From positions 1 through 64,000 of the forward strand of contig NZ_CP083546.1 of assembly GCF_025144145.1 (NCBI RefSeq): a stretch of 64,000 bases of DNA, read 5' to 3'. The notes under the pieces are model-generated. The model ran no database searches, was not told where the DNA came from, and saw nothing but the letters and a program-made list of their open reading frames with translations. Each line of letters starts with the position of its first letter. Position 1 is the first letter of the stretch. This document shows, piece by piece, positions 10,277 to 19,178 of the stretch. The stretch comes from Leisingera sp. M658. Its GTDB lineage: Bacteria; Pseudomonadota; Alphaproteobacteria; Rhodobacterales; Rhodobacteraceae. The position numbers were made by a program, and so were the translations under genes.

Positions 10277-10798
10277 ATGCGGATCCCGTTCGGAGTGATT
10301 GTTCTGGCAGGCGCGCTGGCGGTGGCCGGCTGCGGGCAAAAGGGGCTGCGCCTCATCCAGAAGCCCGGCACCGGTCCGGATGAATTCCTGGTTCTGCCCT
10401 CCAAGCCGCTAAGCACGCCGGAAAGCTACAGCAGCCTGCCGGCCCCGACGCCGGGCGGCGCCAATCTAACGGATCCCAATCCGCAGGCAGAAGCAGTTGC
10501 TGCCCTGGGCGGCAAACCTGGCGCATTGGTTCCTGGCAGCGGCATTCCGTCCAGCGATGCGGCCCTTGTGACAGCATCCAGCCGCTATGGTGTGGAACCG
10601 GGCGTGCGCGAAACGGTCGCCGAAGAGGACGCCAAGTTCCGCCACCGCAATCGCCGTGTGGGTAGGATCAAACTGTTGCCGGTGGATCGCTACGAGCAGC
10701 TTTACAAAAAGCAGACGCTGGACCCGCATGCCGCCAACGAACAATTCCGCCGTGCCGGGGCTGCTACCCCATCCGCACCGCCGGTTGACGGTTTCTGA
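10277..10798 (+). CDS. DUF3035 lipoprotein
   Basis: A 173-aa protein with a lipoprotein signal peptide (MRIPFGVIVLAGALAVAGCG) whose lipobox places the acylated Cys at residue 19. The mature part carries the DUF3035 region (PGTGPDEFLVLPSKPLSTP). ATG at 10277 follows CAGGAG; the longer frame from 10193 overlaps lspA. The order lspA, DUF3035, M16, M16 suggests an envelope role, otherwise unknown. Confidence 0.86.
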   Translation: MRIPFGVIVLAGALAVAGCGQKGLRLIQKPGTGPDEFLVLPSKPLSTPESYSSLPAPTPGGANLTDPNPQAEAVAALGGKPGALVPGSGIPSSDAALVTASSRYGVEPGVRETVAEEDAKFRHRNRRVGRIKLLPVDRYEQLYKKQTLDPHAANEQFRRAGAATPSAPPVDGF

Positions 10799-10963
10799 TC
10801 CTCACTTTTCTGCCAGCCAGTCTTGTAAGACGCCAGCAGCAGCGTAGGTTGACAGCAGTCTTTCTGCTGGCAATGGGTGGCGAATTGTGGCTGCATTAAA
10901 TAAACGAGCAGTAACCGCACTGTGCCAGGCAAGGGCAAATGTGCAGAAATTGGAGGATGCCAG

Positions 10964-12307
10964 ATGATCCAAAGGATCACATTGGCCGCCGCAGCGCTGA
11001 CTGCTGCCCTGACTGGCCCGCTATGGGCAGAAGATGAGGCGGTGACCGCGTTCACCCTGGACAACGGCATGGAAGTGGTGGTGCTTGAGGACCATCGCGC
11101 GCCGGTGGTGCAGCAGATGGTCTGGTACCGGGCCGGCTCCGCGGATGAGCCGCCGGGCCAGTCCGGGGTTGCCCACTTCCTGGAGCATTTGCTGTTCAAG
11201 GGCACCGACAAGCTTGCCCCGGGTGAGCTGTCGGCCACCGTGCGCGCCAATGGCGGCCAGGACAACGCCTTTACCAGCTATGATTACACCGCCTATTTCC
11301 AGCGCGTCGCCGCCGACAGGCTGGAGCTGATGATGCAGATGGAAAGCGACCGGATGACCAATCTGCGGCTCGGCGAAGAAGATATCGCCACCGAGCGTGA
11401 GGTCATCCTGGAAGAGCGCAACCAGCGCACCGACAATGACCCGGTGGCCCTGTTTCGCGAACAGCTGCAGGCGGTGCAATATCTGAATCACCGTTACGGC
11501 CAGCCGGTGATCGGCTGGCGCCACGAGATGGAAAGCCTGGATATGGAGGACGCGCTGTCCTTTTACCGCACCTATTATGCGCCCAATAACGCCATCTTGG
11601 TGGTCTCCGGCGATGTGAAGCCGCAAGATGTTAAGGCGCTGGCTGAGCAGTATTATGGCGCGATCCCAGCCAACCCTGACTTGCCGGAACGCTTCCGCAG
11701 CCAGGAGCCGCCGCAGACGGCAGCCCGTCGCATCACCTTTCAGGATCCGCGGGTTGCCCAGCCCTATGTGCAACGCTCCTATCTGGCGCCTGAACGCGAC
11801 AGCGGCGCCCAGCAAAAAGCTGCAGCACTTTACCTGCTGGCCGAACTCTTGGGCGGCGGCAGCACTTCTTACCTGGCCAATGCGCTGCAGTTCGACCAGC
11901 AGGTCGCCGTCTATTCCGGTGCCTTTTATTCGGGCAGCTCGCTGGATGATACGTCCTTCACCTTTCTTGTGGTTCCGGCTGAGGGTGTCAGCATGGATCA
12001 GGCCGAGCAGGCGCTGGATGCCACTATCGCCCGCTTTCTGGAAGCAGGAGTGGACGAAGCCCAGCTGGAGCGCATCAAGCTGCAGCTGCGCGCCGCTGAA
12101 ATCTATGACCGCGACAACGTGAACGGAATTGCCAACCGCTATGGCCAGGCGCTCAGCATCGGGCTGACAGTGCAGGATGTGCAGGATTGGCCGAAGATCC
12201 TGCAATCGGTCACGGCGGATGAGATCATCGCCGCCGCCAATGAGGTTCTGCGGCCTGAAACGTCAGTCACCGGTTGGATGACGCGCGGCCAGGAGGTGAC
12301 ACAATGA
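10964..12307 (+). CDS. M16 family zinc peptidase, catalytic subunit
   Basis: A 447-aa insulinase-type peptidase with a signal peptide (MIQRITLAAAALTAALTGPLWA). The inverted zinc motif HFLEH lies at residues 70-74 and the distal acidic ligand in the REVILEE region. ATG at 10964 is preceded by TGGAGGA. The stop overlaps the next start by 4 bp (ATGA), so the two M16 subunits are coupled and probably form a periplasmic heterodimer like other alphaproteobacterial M16 pairs. Confidence 0.93.
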   Translation: MIQRITLAAAALTAALTGPLWAEDEAVTAFTLDNGMEVVVLEDHRAPVVQQMVWYRAGSADEPPGQSGVAHFLEHLLFKGTDKLAPGELSATVRANGGQDNAFTSYDYTAYFQRVAADRLELMMQMESDRMTNLRLGEEDIATEREVILEERNQRTDNDPVALFREQLQAVQYLNHRYGQPVIGWRHEMESLDMEDALSFYRTYYAPNNAILVVSGDVKPQDVKALAEQYYGAIPANPDLPERFRSQEPPQTAARRITFQDPRVAQPYVQRSYLAPERDSGAQQKAAALYLLAELLGGGSTSYLANALQFDQQVAVYSGAFYSGSSLDDTSFTFLVVPAEGVSMDQAEQALDATIARFLEAGVDEAQLERIKLQLRAAEIYDRDNVNGIANRYGQALSIGLTVQDVQDWPKILQSVTADEIIAAANEVLRPETSVTGWMTRGQEVTQ

Positions 12308-13623
12308 CCTTGCTGAAATTTATCGCTGCGTCTTTGCTGGCCTGCTGCTTGGCACTGCCTGCTATGGCCGGGATCAAGATCGAAGAAGTCACCTCACCCG
12401 GCGGTATCACCGCCTGGCTGGTCGAGGACCACGCGATTCCCTTCTCCGCTCTTGAGCTGCGCTTTCGCGGCGGCACCTCATTGGATGCCCCCGGCAAACG
12501 CGGGGCGGTGCACCTGATGACTGGACTGCTGGAGGAAGGCTCCGGTGATCTGCGGGCGCAGGATTATGCCCGCGCACTGGAATCTTTGGCGGCTGAGTTT
12601 TCCTATGATGCTGACAAGGATTCAGTGTCCATTTCCGCCCGCTTCCTGACCGAAAACCGCAAGGATGCAGTGGCCCTTTTGCGCCAGACCCTGTTTGAGC
12701 CGCGGATTGACCAGGATGCACTGGACCGGGTCCGGGCCCAGGTGCTGGCGGGTTTGCGGTCTGATGCCAAGAACCCGAACACAATCGCAGGCGAGGCCTT
12801 CTCCCGGATGGCTTTTGGCGACCACCCTTATGCCAGTGACGGCAAGGGAACTCAGGAGACCGTTTCCGCGCTTGGCCGGCAGGATATTTTTGATGCCTAT
12901 GAGGCGGTTTTTGCCCGTGACAGACTGTACGTCAGTGCGGTGGGCGATATCACCGCCGAGGAGCTTGGTGTGCTCCTGGATGAGCTGCTGAGCGCCTTGC
13001 CGGCAGAGGGCGACCCGATTCCGGGCCCGGCTGAGGTCACTATCGCGGGCGGTGTCACTGTTGTGGATTTCGACACCCCGCAATCTGTGGCGCTGTTCGG
13101 CCAAAAGGGGATCAAGCGCGAGGATCCGGATTTCTTCACTGCCTATGTGATGAACCAGATCCTGGGCGGCGGCTCCTTTGAAACCCGGCTGATGACCGAG
13201 GTGCGGGAAAAGCGCGGGCTGACCTATGGGGTTTACTCCTATCTGGTGCCGCGTGATCTGGCGGCGGTCTATATGGGATCGGTGGCCTCGGCTAACGGCA
13301 AGATGGCCGAAGCGGTCGAGGTGATCCGCAATGAATGGCGCCGCATGGCCGAACAAGGCGTGACGGAGAAAGAGCTGAAGGATGCGCAGACCTATCTGAC
13401 TGGCGCTTATCCGCTGCGCTTTGACGGCAATGGCCGTATTGCCTCAATCCTCGCGGGTATGCAGATGGACCATTTGCCGATCAGCTATGTGGAAACCCGC
13501 AACGACCGTATCAACGCGGTCACGCTGGAGGATGTGAACCGCTTTGCCGCGGATTTCATGGATCCAGACGGTTTGCATTTCGCCATTGCCGGACGCCCCG
13601 AGGGGCTGGAAACCACCAACTGA
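12304..13623 (+). CDS. M16 family peptidase-like protein, non-catalytic subunit
   Basis: A 439-aa partner of the upstream peptidase with its own signal peptide (MTLLKFIAASLLACCLALPAMA). It has the M16 fold but no HxxEH: the equivalent segment reads AVHLMTGLLEEG, so it cannot bind zinc in the usual way. It keeps the C-terminal glycine-rich loop (LGGGSFETRLM, VREKRGLTYG) used for substrate binding. This parallels the active/inactive pairing of mitochondrial processing peptidase. A GC hairpin without a U-tract follows at 13633-13654. Confidence 0.92.
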   Translation: MTLLKFIAASLLACCLALPAMAGIKIEEVTSPGGITAWLVEDHAIPFSALELRFRGGTSLDAPGKRGAVHLMTGLLEEGSGDLRAQDYARALESLAAEFSYDADKDSVSISARFLTENRKDAVALLRQTLFEPRIDQDALDRVRAQVLAGLRSDAKNPNTIAGEAFSRMAFGDHPYASDGKGTQETVSALGRQDIFDAYEAVFARDRLYVSAVGDITAEELGVLLDELLSALPAEGDPIPGPAEVTIAGGVTVVDFDTPQSVALFGQKGIKREDPDFFTAYVMNQILGGGSFETRLMTEVREKRGLTYGVYSYLVPRDLAAVYMGSVASANGKMAEAVEVIRNEWRRMAEQGVTEKELKDAQTYLTGAYPLRFDGNGRIASILAGMQMDHLPISYVETRNDRINAVTLEDVNRFAADFMDPDGLHFAIAGRPEGLETTN

Positions 13624-13779
13624 CAGCTTTCAGGCGGGGCCGCGACGCCCCGCCAAGGAACCCGCACAGCACACTGCTGCCCAGGGTGGCTGACGCTTGC
13701 CGCTTTCCCTTTCAATTTACCCCAAACTCATGTATGCGCGGGCTTGTCTGAGACGATGTGCCAGGCCCCGGCACGCGAA

Positions 13780-13868
13780 AGCAAGATAGAGGGGGCCGGC
13801 GGCAATGGGGCCGCCACGCAAACGGGAGACCCGGAGGGCCGGGAGTGCTCCCAATTAGGATACGCTAG
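13780..13868 (+). promoter_or_regulatory. Structured 5' leader of pnp
   Basis: The leader contains consecutive short inverted repeats (GGCGGC/GCCGCC around 13797-13815, then CGGGAG- and CCGGGAG-type arms to about 13850). In other bacteria the pnp leader folds into an RNase III-cut hairpin used for autoregulation. That function is inferred here, not shown. Confidence 0.35.
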
Positions 13869-16013
13869 ATGTTTAACGTTTCGAAAAAATCGATGCAGTG
13901 GGGCGAAGAGACGCTTACACTGGAAACCGGCAAGGTTGCCCGCCAGGCTGATGGCTCTGTGATTGCCACGCTGGGCGAAACCTCGGTCATGGCCAACGTG
14001 ACCTTTGCCCGTCAGCAGAAGCCCGGCCAGGACTTCTTCCCGCTGACCGTGCATTACCAGGAAAAATACTATGCTGCGGGCAAAGTGCCCGGCGGCTTCT
14101 TCAAGCGCGAAGCGCGCCCGACCGAAAAAGAAACCCTGACCGCGCGTCTGATCGACCGTCCGATCCGCCCGCTGTTTGTCCCCGGCTTCAAGAACGAAGT
14201 GCTGGTGATGTGCACCGTGCTGTCGCACGACCTGGTCAACGACCCGGACATGGTTGCAATGATCGCCGCCTCCGCTGCGCTGACCCTTTCGGGCGCGCCG
14301 TTCATGGGCCCGATTGCCTGTGCCCGTGTTGGTTTCGAGGGTGGCGAATACATCCTGAACCCGACCGTTGACGACATGCAGGACCTGCGCCTGAACCCGG
14401 AACAGCGTCTGGACCTGGTTGTCGCCGGCACCAAAGACGCCGTGATGATGGTGGAATCGGAAGCTTACGAGCTGTCCGAAGCAGAAATGCTGGGTGCGGT
14501 GAAATTTGCCCACGAGCAGATCCAGCCGGTTATCGACCTGATCATCTCGCTGGCCGAAGAAGCCGCGAAAGAGCCGTTCGACTTCCAGGCGCCGGATTAC
14601 TCCGAGCTGTACGAAGCTGTCAAAGCGGCTGGCGAAACCGAGATGCGCGCCGCCTTTGCGATCAGCGACAAGCAGGAGCGCACCGCCGCTGTTGCCGCCG
14701 CCCGTGAAACCATTAAGGGTGCTCTGTCCGAAGAGCAGCTGGGCGATGCAAACCTGGGTTCCGCGCTGAAAAAACTGGAAGCCGGCATTCTGCGCGGCGA
14801 TGTTGTCAAAACCGGCAAGCGGATCGACGGACGTAAAACCGACGAGATCCGCGCGATTGAGTCCGAAACCGGCCTGCTGCCGCGGACCCATGGTTCGGCG
14901 CTGTTCACCCGTGGTGAAACCCAGGGTCTGGTTGTGACCACGCTGGGCACCGGCGACGACGAGCAGTTCATCGACGCGCTGCACGGCAACTTCAAGTCCA
15001 ACTTCCTGCTGCATTACAACTTTCCGCCCTACTCGGTGGGTGAAGTTGGCCGTGTTGGCGGCCCCGGCCGCCGCGAAATCGGCCACGGCAAGCTGGCTTG
15101 GCGTGCGCTGCAGGCGGTTCTGCCCGCGGCAACCGACTTCCCCTACACCATCCGCCTGGTCTCCGAGATCACCGAATCGAACGGTTCGTCCTCGATGGCT
15201 TCTGTCTGCGGCGGCTCGCTGTCGATGATGGACGCAGGTGTGCCGCTGAAGGCACCGGTTGCCGGTGTTGCGATGGGCCTGATCCTGGAAGACGACGGTT
15301 CTTACGCGATCCTGTCGGACATCCTGGGTGACGAAGACCATCTGGGCGACATGGACTTCAAAGTGGCAGGCACCGAAAACGGCATCACCTCGCTGCAGAT
15401 GGACATCAAGGTCGCAGGCATCACGCCCGAGATCATGGAGAAAGCCCTGGCCCAGGCCAAAGACGGCCGTATCCACATTCTGGGTGAGATGGCAAAAGCC
15501 CTGACCGAAGCGTCCGACTTCTCAGTCCACGCTCCGCGCATCGAGACCATGCAGATCCCGACCGACAAGATCCGTGAAGTGATCGGTTCCGGCGGCAAGG
15601 TGATCCGCGAGATCGTCGAAGTGTCCGGCGCCAAAGTCGACATCAACGACGATGGCATCATCAAGATCGCCAGCCCGAACGGCGAAGCCATCAAAAAGGC
15701 CTATGACATGATCTATTCGATCGTGGCAGAGCCGGAAGAAGGCCAAGTCTACACTGGTAAGGTTGTGAAGATCGTCGACTTCGGCGCCTTCGTGAACTTC
15801 TTCGGCAAGCGCGACGGCCTGGTGCATGTTTCCCAGATCGAAAACCGCCGCCTGAACCATCCTTCGGACGTTCTGAAGGAAGGCCAGGAAGTGAAGGTCA
15901 AGCTGCTGGGCTTTGATGATCGCGGCAAGGTCCGCCTATCGATGAAAATCGTCGATCAGGAAACCGGCGAAGAAATCGCGCCGGAAGCGAAAGAAAAAGC
16001 AGAGCAGGACTGA
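13869..16013 (+). CDS. pnp: Polyribonucleotide nucleotidyltransferase (PNPase)
   Basis: 3'-5' phosphorolytic exoribonuclease of the RNA degradosome. The 714 aa contain two RNase PH domains separated by an alpha-helical domain, with [18 protein letters not shown] and [17 protein letters not shown] in the second, then a KH domain ([15 protein letters not shown], near 565) and an S1 domain ([18 protein letters not shown], near 625). rpsO, its usual upstream neighbour, is about 20 kb away on the other strand. Confidence 0.98.
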   Translation: MFNVSKKSMQWGEETLTLETGKVARQADGSVIATLGETSVMANVTFARQQKPGQDFFPLTVHYQEKYYAAGKVPGGFFKREARPTEKETLTARLIDRPIRPLFVPGFKNEVLVMCTVLSHDLVNDPDMVAMIAASAALTLSGAPFMGPIACARVGFEGGEYILNPTVDDMQDLRLNPEQRLDLVVAGTKDAVMMVESEAYELSEAEMLGAVKFAHEQIQPVIDLIISLAEEAAKEPFDFQAPDYSELYEAVKAAGETEMRAAFAISDKQERTAAVAAARETIKGALSEEQLGDANLGSALKKLEAGILRGDVVKTGKRIDGRKTDEIRAIESETGLLPRTHGSALFTRGETQGLVVTTLGTGDDEQFIDALHGNFKSNFLLHYNFPPYSVGEVGRVGGPGRREIGHGKLAWRALQAVLPAATDFPYTIRLVSEITESNGSSSMASVCGGSLSMMDAGVPLKAPVAGVAMGLILEDDGSYAILSDILGDEDHLGDMDFKVAGTENGITSLQMDIKVAGITPEIMEKALAQAKDGRIHILGEMAKALTEASDFSVHAPRIETMQIPTDKIREVIGSGGKVIREIVEVSGAKVDINDDGIIKIASPNGEAIKKAYDMIYSIVAEPEEGQVYTGKVVKIVDFGAFVNFFGKRDGLVHVSQIENRRLNHPSDVLKEGQEVKVKLLGFDDRGKVRLSMKIVDQETGEEIAPEAKEKAEQD

Positions 16014-16036
16014 TCCCCGTCTGACTGCACATAAAC

Positions 16037-16070
16037 AACCCGGGGCGCGCGATCCGTGCCCCGGGTTTTC
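16037..16070 (+). terminator. Rho-independent terminator of pnp
   Basis: A perfect 10-bp stem (AACCCGGGGC / GCCCCGGGTT) with an 11-nt loop and a TTTT run. Confidence 0.85.
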
Positions 16071-16089
16071 CATTTCCGCCGGGACGCTT

Positions 16090-16974
16090 ATGGAACAGTC
16101 TTTGCCGCCCCGTGTGACCATCATTACGGTCACCTACAACTCCTCAGCCGTAGCTGAGAACCTGTTGCGCTCCATTCCAGCTTCGGTGCCTTGCATTCTG
16201 GTCGATAACGCCTCCCGGGATGCAGTAGACACCCGGGCGCTGGCCGCAGCGCATGGTGCCCGGTTCATTGAAAATCCGGAAAACACCGGCTTTGGTCCGG
16301 CCTGCAATCAGGGGGCTGCACAGGCAGGCACTGAGTTTCTGTTCTTTGTGAACCCCGATGCCGAACTGTTCGAGGACACGCTGGAGCGTCTATTAGAAGC
16401 CGCCGATGCACACCCCGAAGCATCCGCTTTCAACACCCGCATTGTCAAAGGCGACGGTTCGCTGTTCTTCAAGCGCCGCAGCAAGCTGATTGCGAAATCG
16501 CTGTGGTTGGGGCGGGATGCCGCGAAGCAGGACGGCGAGGTGCCGGTGCTTTCGGGCGGTGCCCTGCTGGTGCGGAAATCCGCTTTTGACCAGGTCGGTG
16601 GCTTTGACCCCAAAATATTCCTGTTCCACGAAGACGACGACCTCAGCCTGCGGCTGAAGGCGGAATGCGGGCCGCTGCGTTATGTTTACGCAGCGCAGGT
16701 CCGGCATCTGCTGGGCCATTCCACCGAGCGCTCCGCTAAAACCGCGGCATTGAAAGCCTGGTACATGGGCCAGTCGCGCGTCTATGGCGCCCGCAAGCAC
16801 GGCTTGCCTTTTGGGTTTCTGCGGGCCTTGGGGGAGGCGTCGCTGCAATTGATCTCACCGCTGAACCTGTTGTCGGCGCGTAAACGGTCCAAGAACTGGT
16901 ATTACTTCCGTGCGGTTCTTAGCAGTGCTGTCCAGCAATCCGCAGACCTCCCTCCGCCATGGCAGCAAGACTGA
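16090..16974 (+). CDS. Family 2 glycosyltransferase
   Basis: A 294-aa GT-A fold glycosyltransferase with N-terminal VTIITVTYNS, nucleotide-binding VDNASRD, the ENTGFGPACNQG segment typical of rhamnosyltransferase-like GT2 enzymes, the metal-binding FVNPDAEL and the acceptor motif FHEDDDLSLRL. It probably transfers a sugar onto a cell-surface polymer. The following RgpF-like gene supports a rhamnan or other surface-glycan role. Donor and acceptor are unknown. Confidence 0.88.
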   Translation: MEQSLPPRVTIITVTYNSSAVAENLLRSIPASVPCILVDNASRDAVDTRALAAAHGARFIENPENTGFGPACNQGAAQAGTEFLFFVNPDAELFEDTLERLLEAADAHPEASAFNTRIVKGDGSLFFKRRSKLIAKSLWLGRDAAKQDGEVPVLSGGALLVRKSAFDQVGGFDPKIFLFHEDDDLSLRLKAECGPLRYVYAAQVRHLLGHSTERSAKTAALKAWYMGQSRVYGARKHGLPFGFLRALGEASLQLISPLNLLSARKRSKNWYYFRAVLSSAVQQSADLPPPWQQD

Positions 16975-17016
16975 CCGGGCTGGCCTTCCAACAGTTTAAA
17001 GTTACAGGTGTCCCGC

Positions 17017-18183
17017 ATGAGACGGTCCCCGTTTTGGAAAATCACCCGCGAGCTGAAACGCCCGTTTCAGCAGATCACTCAGCTGCCCAGCCGCCTCGGC
17101 TCGCTGCTGCTGGGGCGCTGGTATTACGACGCGTTCCTGGCCCGCAATATCCGCTGCACCGAAGGCGCCATTCCGGCCGGTCCGCAGCCTGCGGTCTACT
17201 TGATTTTCCCCAGTCAGGGACTGCAAGCCTCGCATTTCATCGCTCTGCGGTACCTGATCGCCAGCGGCTACGCTCCGGTTGTGGTCTCCAACATCCCGCT
17301 TAGCGAGGAAGACCGGCAACGGCTGAGCGACGTCTGCTGGCTGTGCATAGAACGCCCGAATTTCGGATATGACTTTGGCGGTTACCGCGACGGGTTGCTG
17401 GCGGCACGCGCGCGGCTGGAACAGATTGACCGGCTGGTGCTGCTGAATGATTCCTCCTGGTTTCCGCTGCCAGGGGCAGGCGACTGGCTGACGGAAGCAC
17501 AGGCGCTGGATGCGGATTTTGCGGCTGCCGCCTGCAACTACGGTCACCCGCGGGTGGATGCAGAAAATTTCCGCAGCATCAATTGGGGGTATTCCACCGC
17601 CAGCCGCAATTTCCAGTACTGCTCTTATGCGCTGATGCTGTCAGGGCGGTTGATGGAGGATCCGGGCTTCCTCAGGTTCTGGAGGCGCTTCCCGCTGACC
17701 AACAACAAGAAATTCATCGTCCGCCGCGGTGAAACCGGTCTTACCCAATGGGTTCTGGCACATGGGTTTTCGCATGGGGCCGTGCTGAAGACTGCAGATC
17801 TGGATCAGCGGCTGGCGCAGCTGCCACAGGAGGAGATCCGGTGTATCGCCAAGGAAACCGTCATCTTTGGCCGCCCCAGCCTGGCGGCGCTGAAGGCAAG
17901 GTTGCTGTCAGACGGCGCCCAGGCAGAGGATTACCTGGCTTTCATCCTGACAGCGGTCGCAACCCAGGGCGTCAGTTACACAATGCCAGCTTATCTGCAT
18001 GCCGAGGCAGGGTTCACCTTCCTCAAGAAGTCGCCGTGCTGGTTGACCCGGGACGGGTCGGACATAACCCTGCGATTTGCTGCCGGACTGAAGGGCGAGG
18101 CCGGCCAAGCCATAGCGGCAGAGGCGCGGCAATTGCGTCAAAGCCGGGCACCGGATTTTCCACCGGCACCGGACGGGCATTAG
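17017..18183 (+). CDS. RgpF-like rhamnan synthesis F family protein
   Basis: About 388 aa, similar to the rhamnan synthesis protein F family of glycosyltransferase-like proteins, with YLIFPSQGLQASHFIALRYL, the RPNFGYDFGGYRDGL motif and LNDSSWFPL. ATG at 17017 is preferred with AGGTG upstream; an in-frame GTG at 17008 is possible. It follows the GT2 gene by 42 bp and probably acts in the same surface-glycan step. Nothing here identifies the polymer. Confidence 0.8.
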   Translation: MRRSPFWKITRELKRPFQQITQLPSRLGSLLLGRWYYDAFLARNIRCTEGAIPAGPQPAVYLIFPSQGLQASHFIALRYLIASGYAPVVVSNIPLSEEDRQRLSDVCWLCIERPNFGYDFGGYRDGLLAARARLEQIDRLVLLNDSSWFPLPGAGDWLTEAQALDADFAAAACNYGHPRVDAENFRSINWGYSTASRNFQYCSYALMLSGRLMEDPGFLRFWRRFPLTNNKKFIVRRGETGLTQWVLAHGFSHGAVLKTADLDQRLAQLPQEEIRCIAKETVIFGRPSLAALKARLLSDGAQAEDYLAFILTAVATQGVSYTMPAYLHAEAGFTFLKKSPCWLTRDGSDITLRFAAGLKGEAGQAIAAEARQLRQSRAPDFPPAPDGH

Positions 18184-18194
18184 TAAGTAAAGAC

Positions 18195-18222
18195 AAAAAA
18201 CAAGCCGCCCGAAAGCGGCTTG
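18195..18222 (-). terminator. Rho-independent terminator of the peroxiredoxin gene
   Basis: Stem CAAGCCGC / GCGGCTTG with a 6-nt loop. The A6 run on the plus strand gives a U-tract for minus-strand transcription, 26 nt after the stop codon. Confidence 0.85.
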
Positions 18223-18247
18223 TAATCACTGCGATGGAAAGCGCCGG

Positions 18248-18901
18248 TTACTCAGGTGCTTTGGTCTTGCGCAGGTAGGGGAAGATGGTCTCGAATTCGC
18301 CGAACTTCGCCTTGGCGTCTTCGTTCGACACCGTCGGCGGAATGATCACATCCTCGCCGGGCATCCAGTTCGCAGGGGTGGCAACGCCCTTGCCCAGCGA
18401 CATCTGCAAACCGTCCAGCGCCCGCAGGATCTCGGCAAAGTTGCGGCCCACTGTCATCGGATAGGTCATCGACAGTTTCAGCTGCTTGTCCGGGCCGATG
18501 ATGAAAACCGACCGCACAGTGGCGCTGTCCGCCGGGGTGCGGCCATCGGGCAAATACGCCTCGGCGGGCAGCATGTCGAAAGCTTTGGAAACTGCCAAAC
18601 CGTCGTCAGCGATGATCGGGAAGCCCGGCGCGGCCTTGCCGTATTCCTCGATGTCCTTTTTCCATTTCTTATGGTCCTCAACCCCGTCAACCGAAACGCC
18701 AAGGACCTTGGTGTTGCGCTTGCTCCATTCCTCGCTCAGCTGCGCCACGGCGGAAAATTCGGTGGTGCAGACCGGGGTGAAATCCTTGGGGTGCGAGAAC
18801 AGAATCGCCCAGCTGTCGCCGATCCAATCATGGAAGGTGATGGTGCCCTGATCCGTTTCCGCAGTAAAATCCGGGACCGTGTCGTTAATGCGCAAACCCA
18901 T
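18248..18901 (-). CDS. 1-Cys peroxiredoxin (Prx6 type)
   Basis: Thiol peroxidase of 217 aa with peroxidatic Cys45 in FTPVCTTEF. The Prx6-type C-terminal dimerisation region (SLGKGVATPANWMPGEDVIIPP) is present and no resolving Cys is obvious. Start ATG follows AAGGAGA. It has its own terminator and is divergent from the aldehyde dehydrogenase across a 277-bp gap. Confidence 0.95.
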   Translation of the reverse strand: MGLRINDTVPDFTAETDQGTITFHDWIGDSWAILFSHPKDFTPVCTTEFSAVAQLSEEWSKRNTKVLGVSVDGVEDHKKWKKDIEEYGKAAPGFPIIADDGLAVSKAFDMLPAEAYLPDGRTPADSATVRSVFIIGPDKQLKLSMTYPMTVGRNFAEILRALDGLQMSLGKGVATPANWMPGEDVIIPPTVSNEDAKAKFGEFETIFPYLRKTKAPE

Positions 18902-19048
18902 GGCGGTATCTCCTTGTCAGATGTGTTTTGAGTCGTCTTGATTGCAACCTAAGTAGTCTAGCGCAACGATACAGCCCCCGTGCCGGGAAACCACGATAAA
19001 TTGCTGCAAGCAGTCATGGCGAAAGATTGCAACCGGTCCAAACGGCCA

Positions 19049-19081
19049 TTGACAGAGCCTGCAATAATTTGATCAAATTAT
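19049..19081 (+). promoter_or_regulatory. Candidate promoter with 18-bp palindromic operator
   Basis: TTGACA at 19049-19054 resembles a -35 element. The perfect 18-bp palindrome ATAATTTGATCAAATTAT at 19064-19081 covers where the -10 element would sit, about 100 bp before the aldehyde dehydrogenase start. The arrangement fits repression by a dimeric regulator. This is an inference from sequence only. Confidence 0.5.
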
Positions 19082-19178
19082 GCGGCAAAGACCCTTGCCC
19101 CCTGTGAGGTGCAGTGACAGAGTGACCGCAAAACCGGCAAGCCGATACCGGAAATACGTCTGAATTGGGAGTTCCCAG

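Noticed and set aside
11021-12205. 394-aa open frame on the minus strand
   Set aside because: Antisense to the catalytic M16 gene; no recognisable domain.
13728-15476. 582-aa open frame on the minus strand
   Set aside because: It lies entirely antisense to pnp, is rich in His/Gln/Arg/Gly from reversed codon bias, and has no family similarity.
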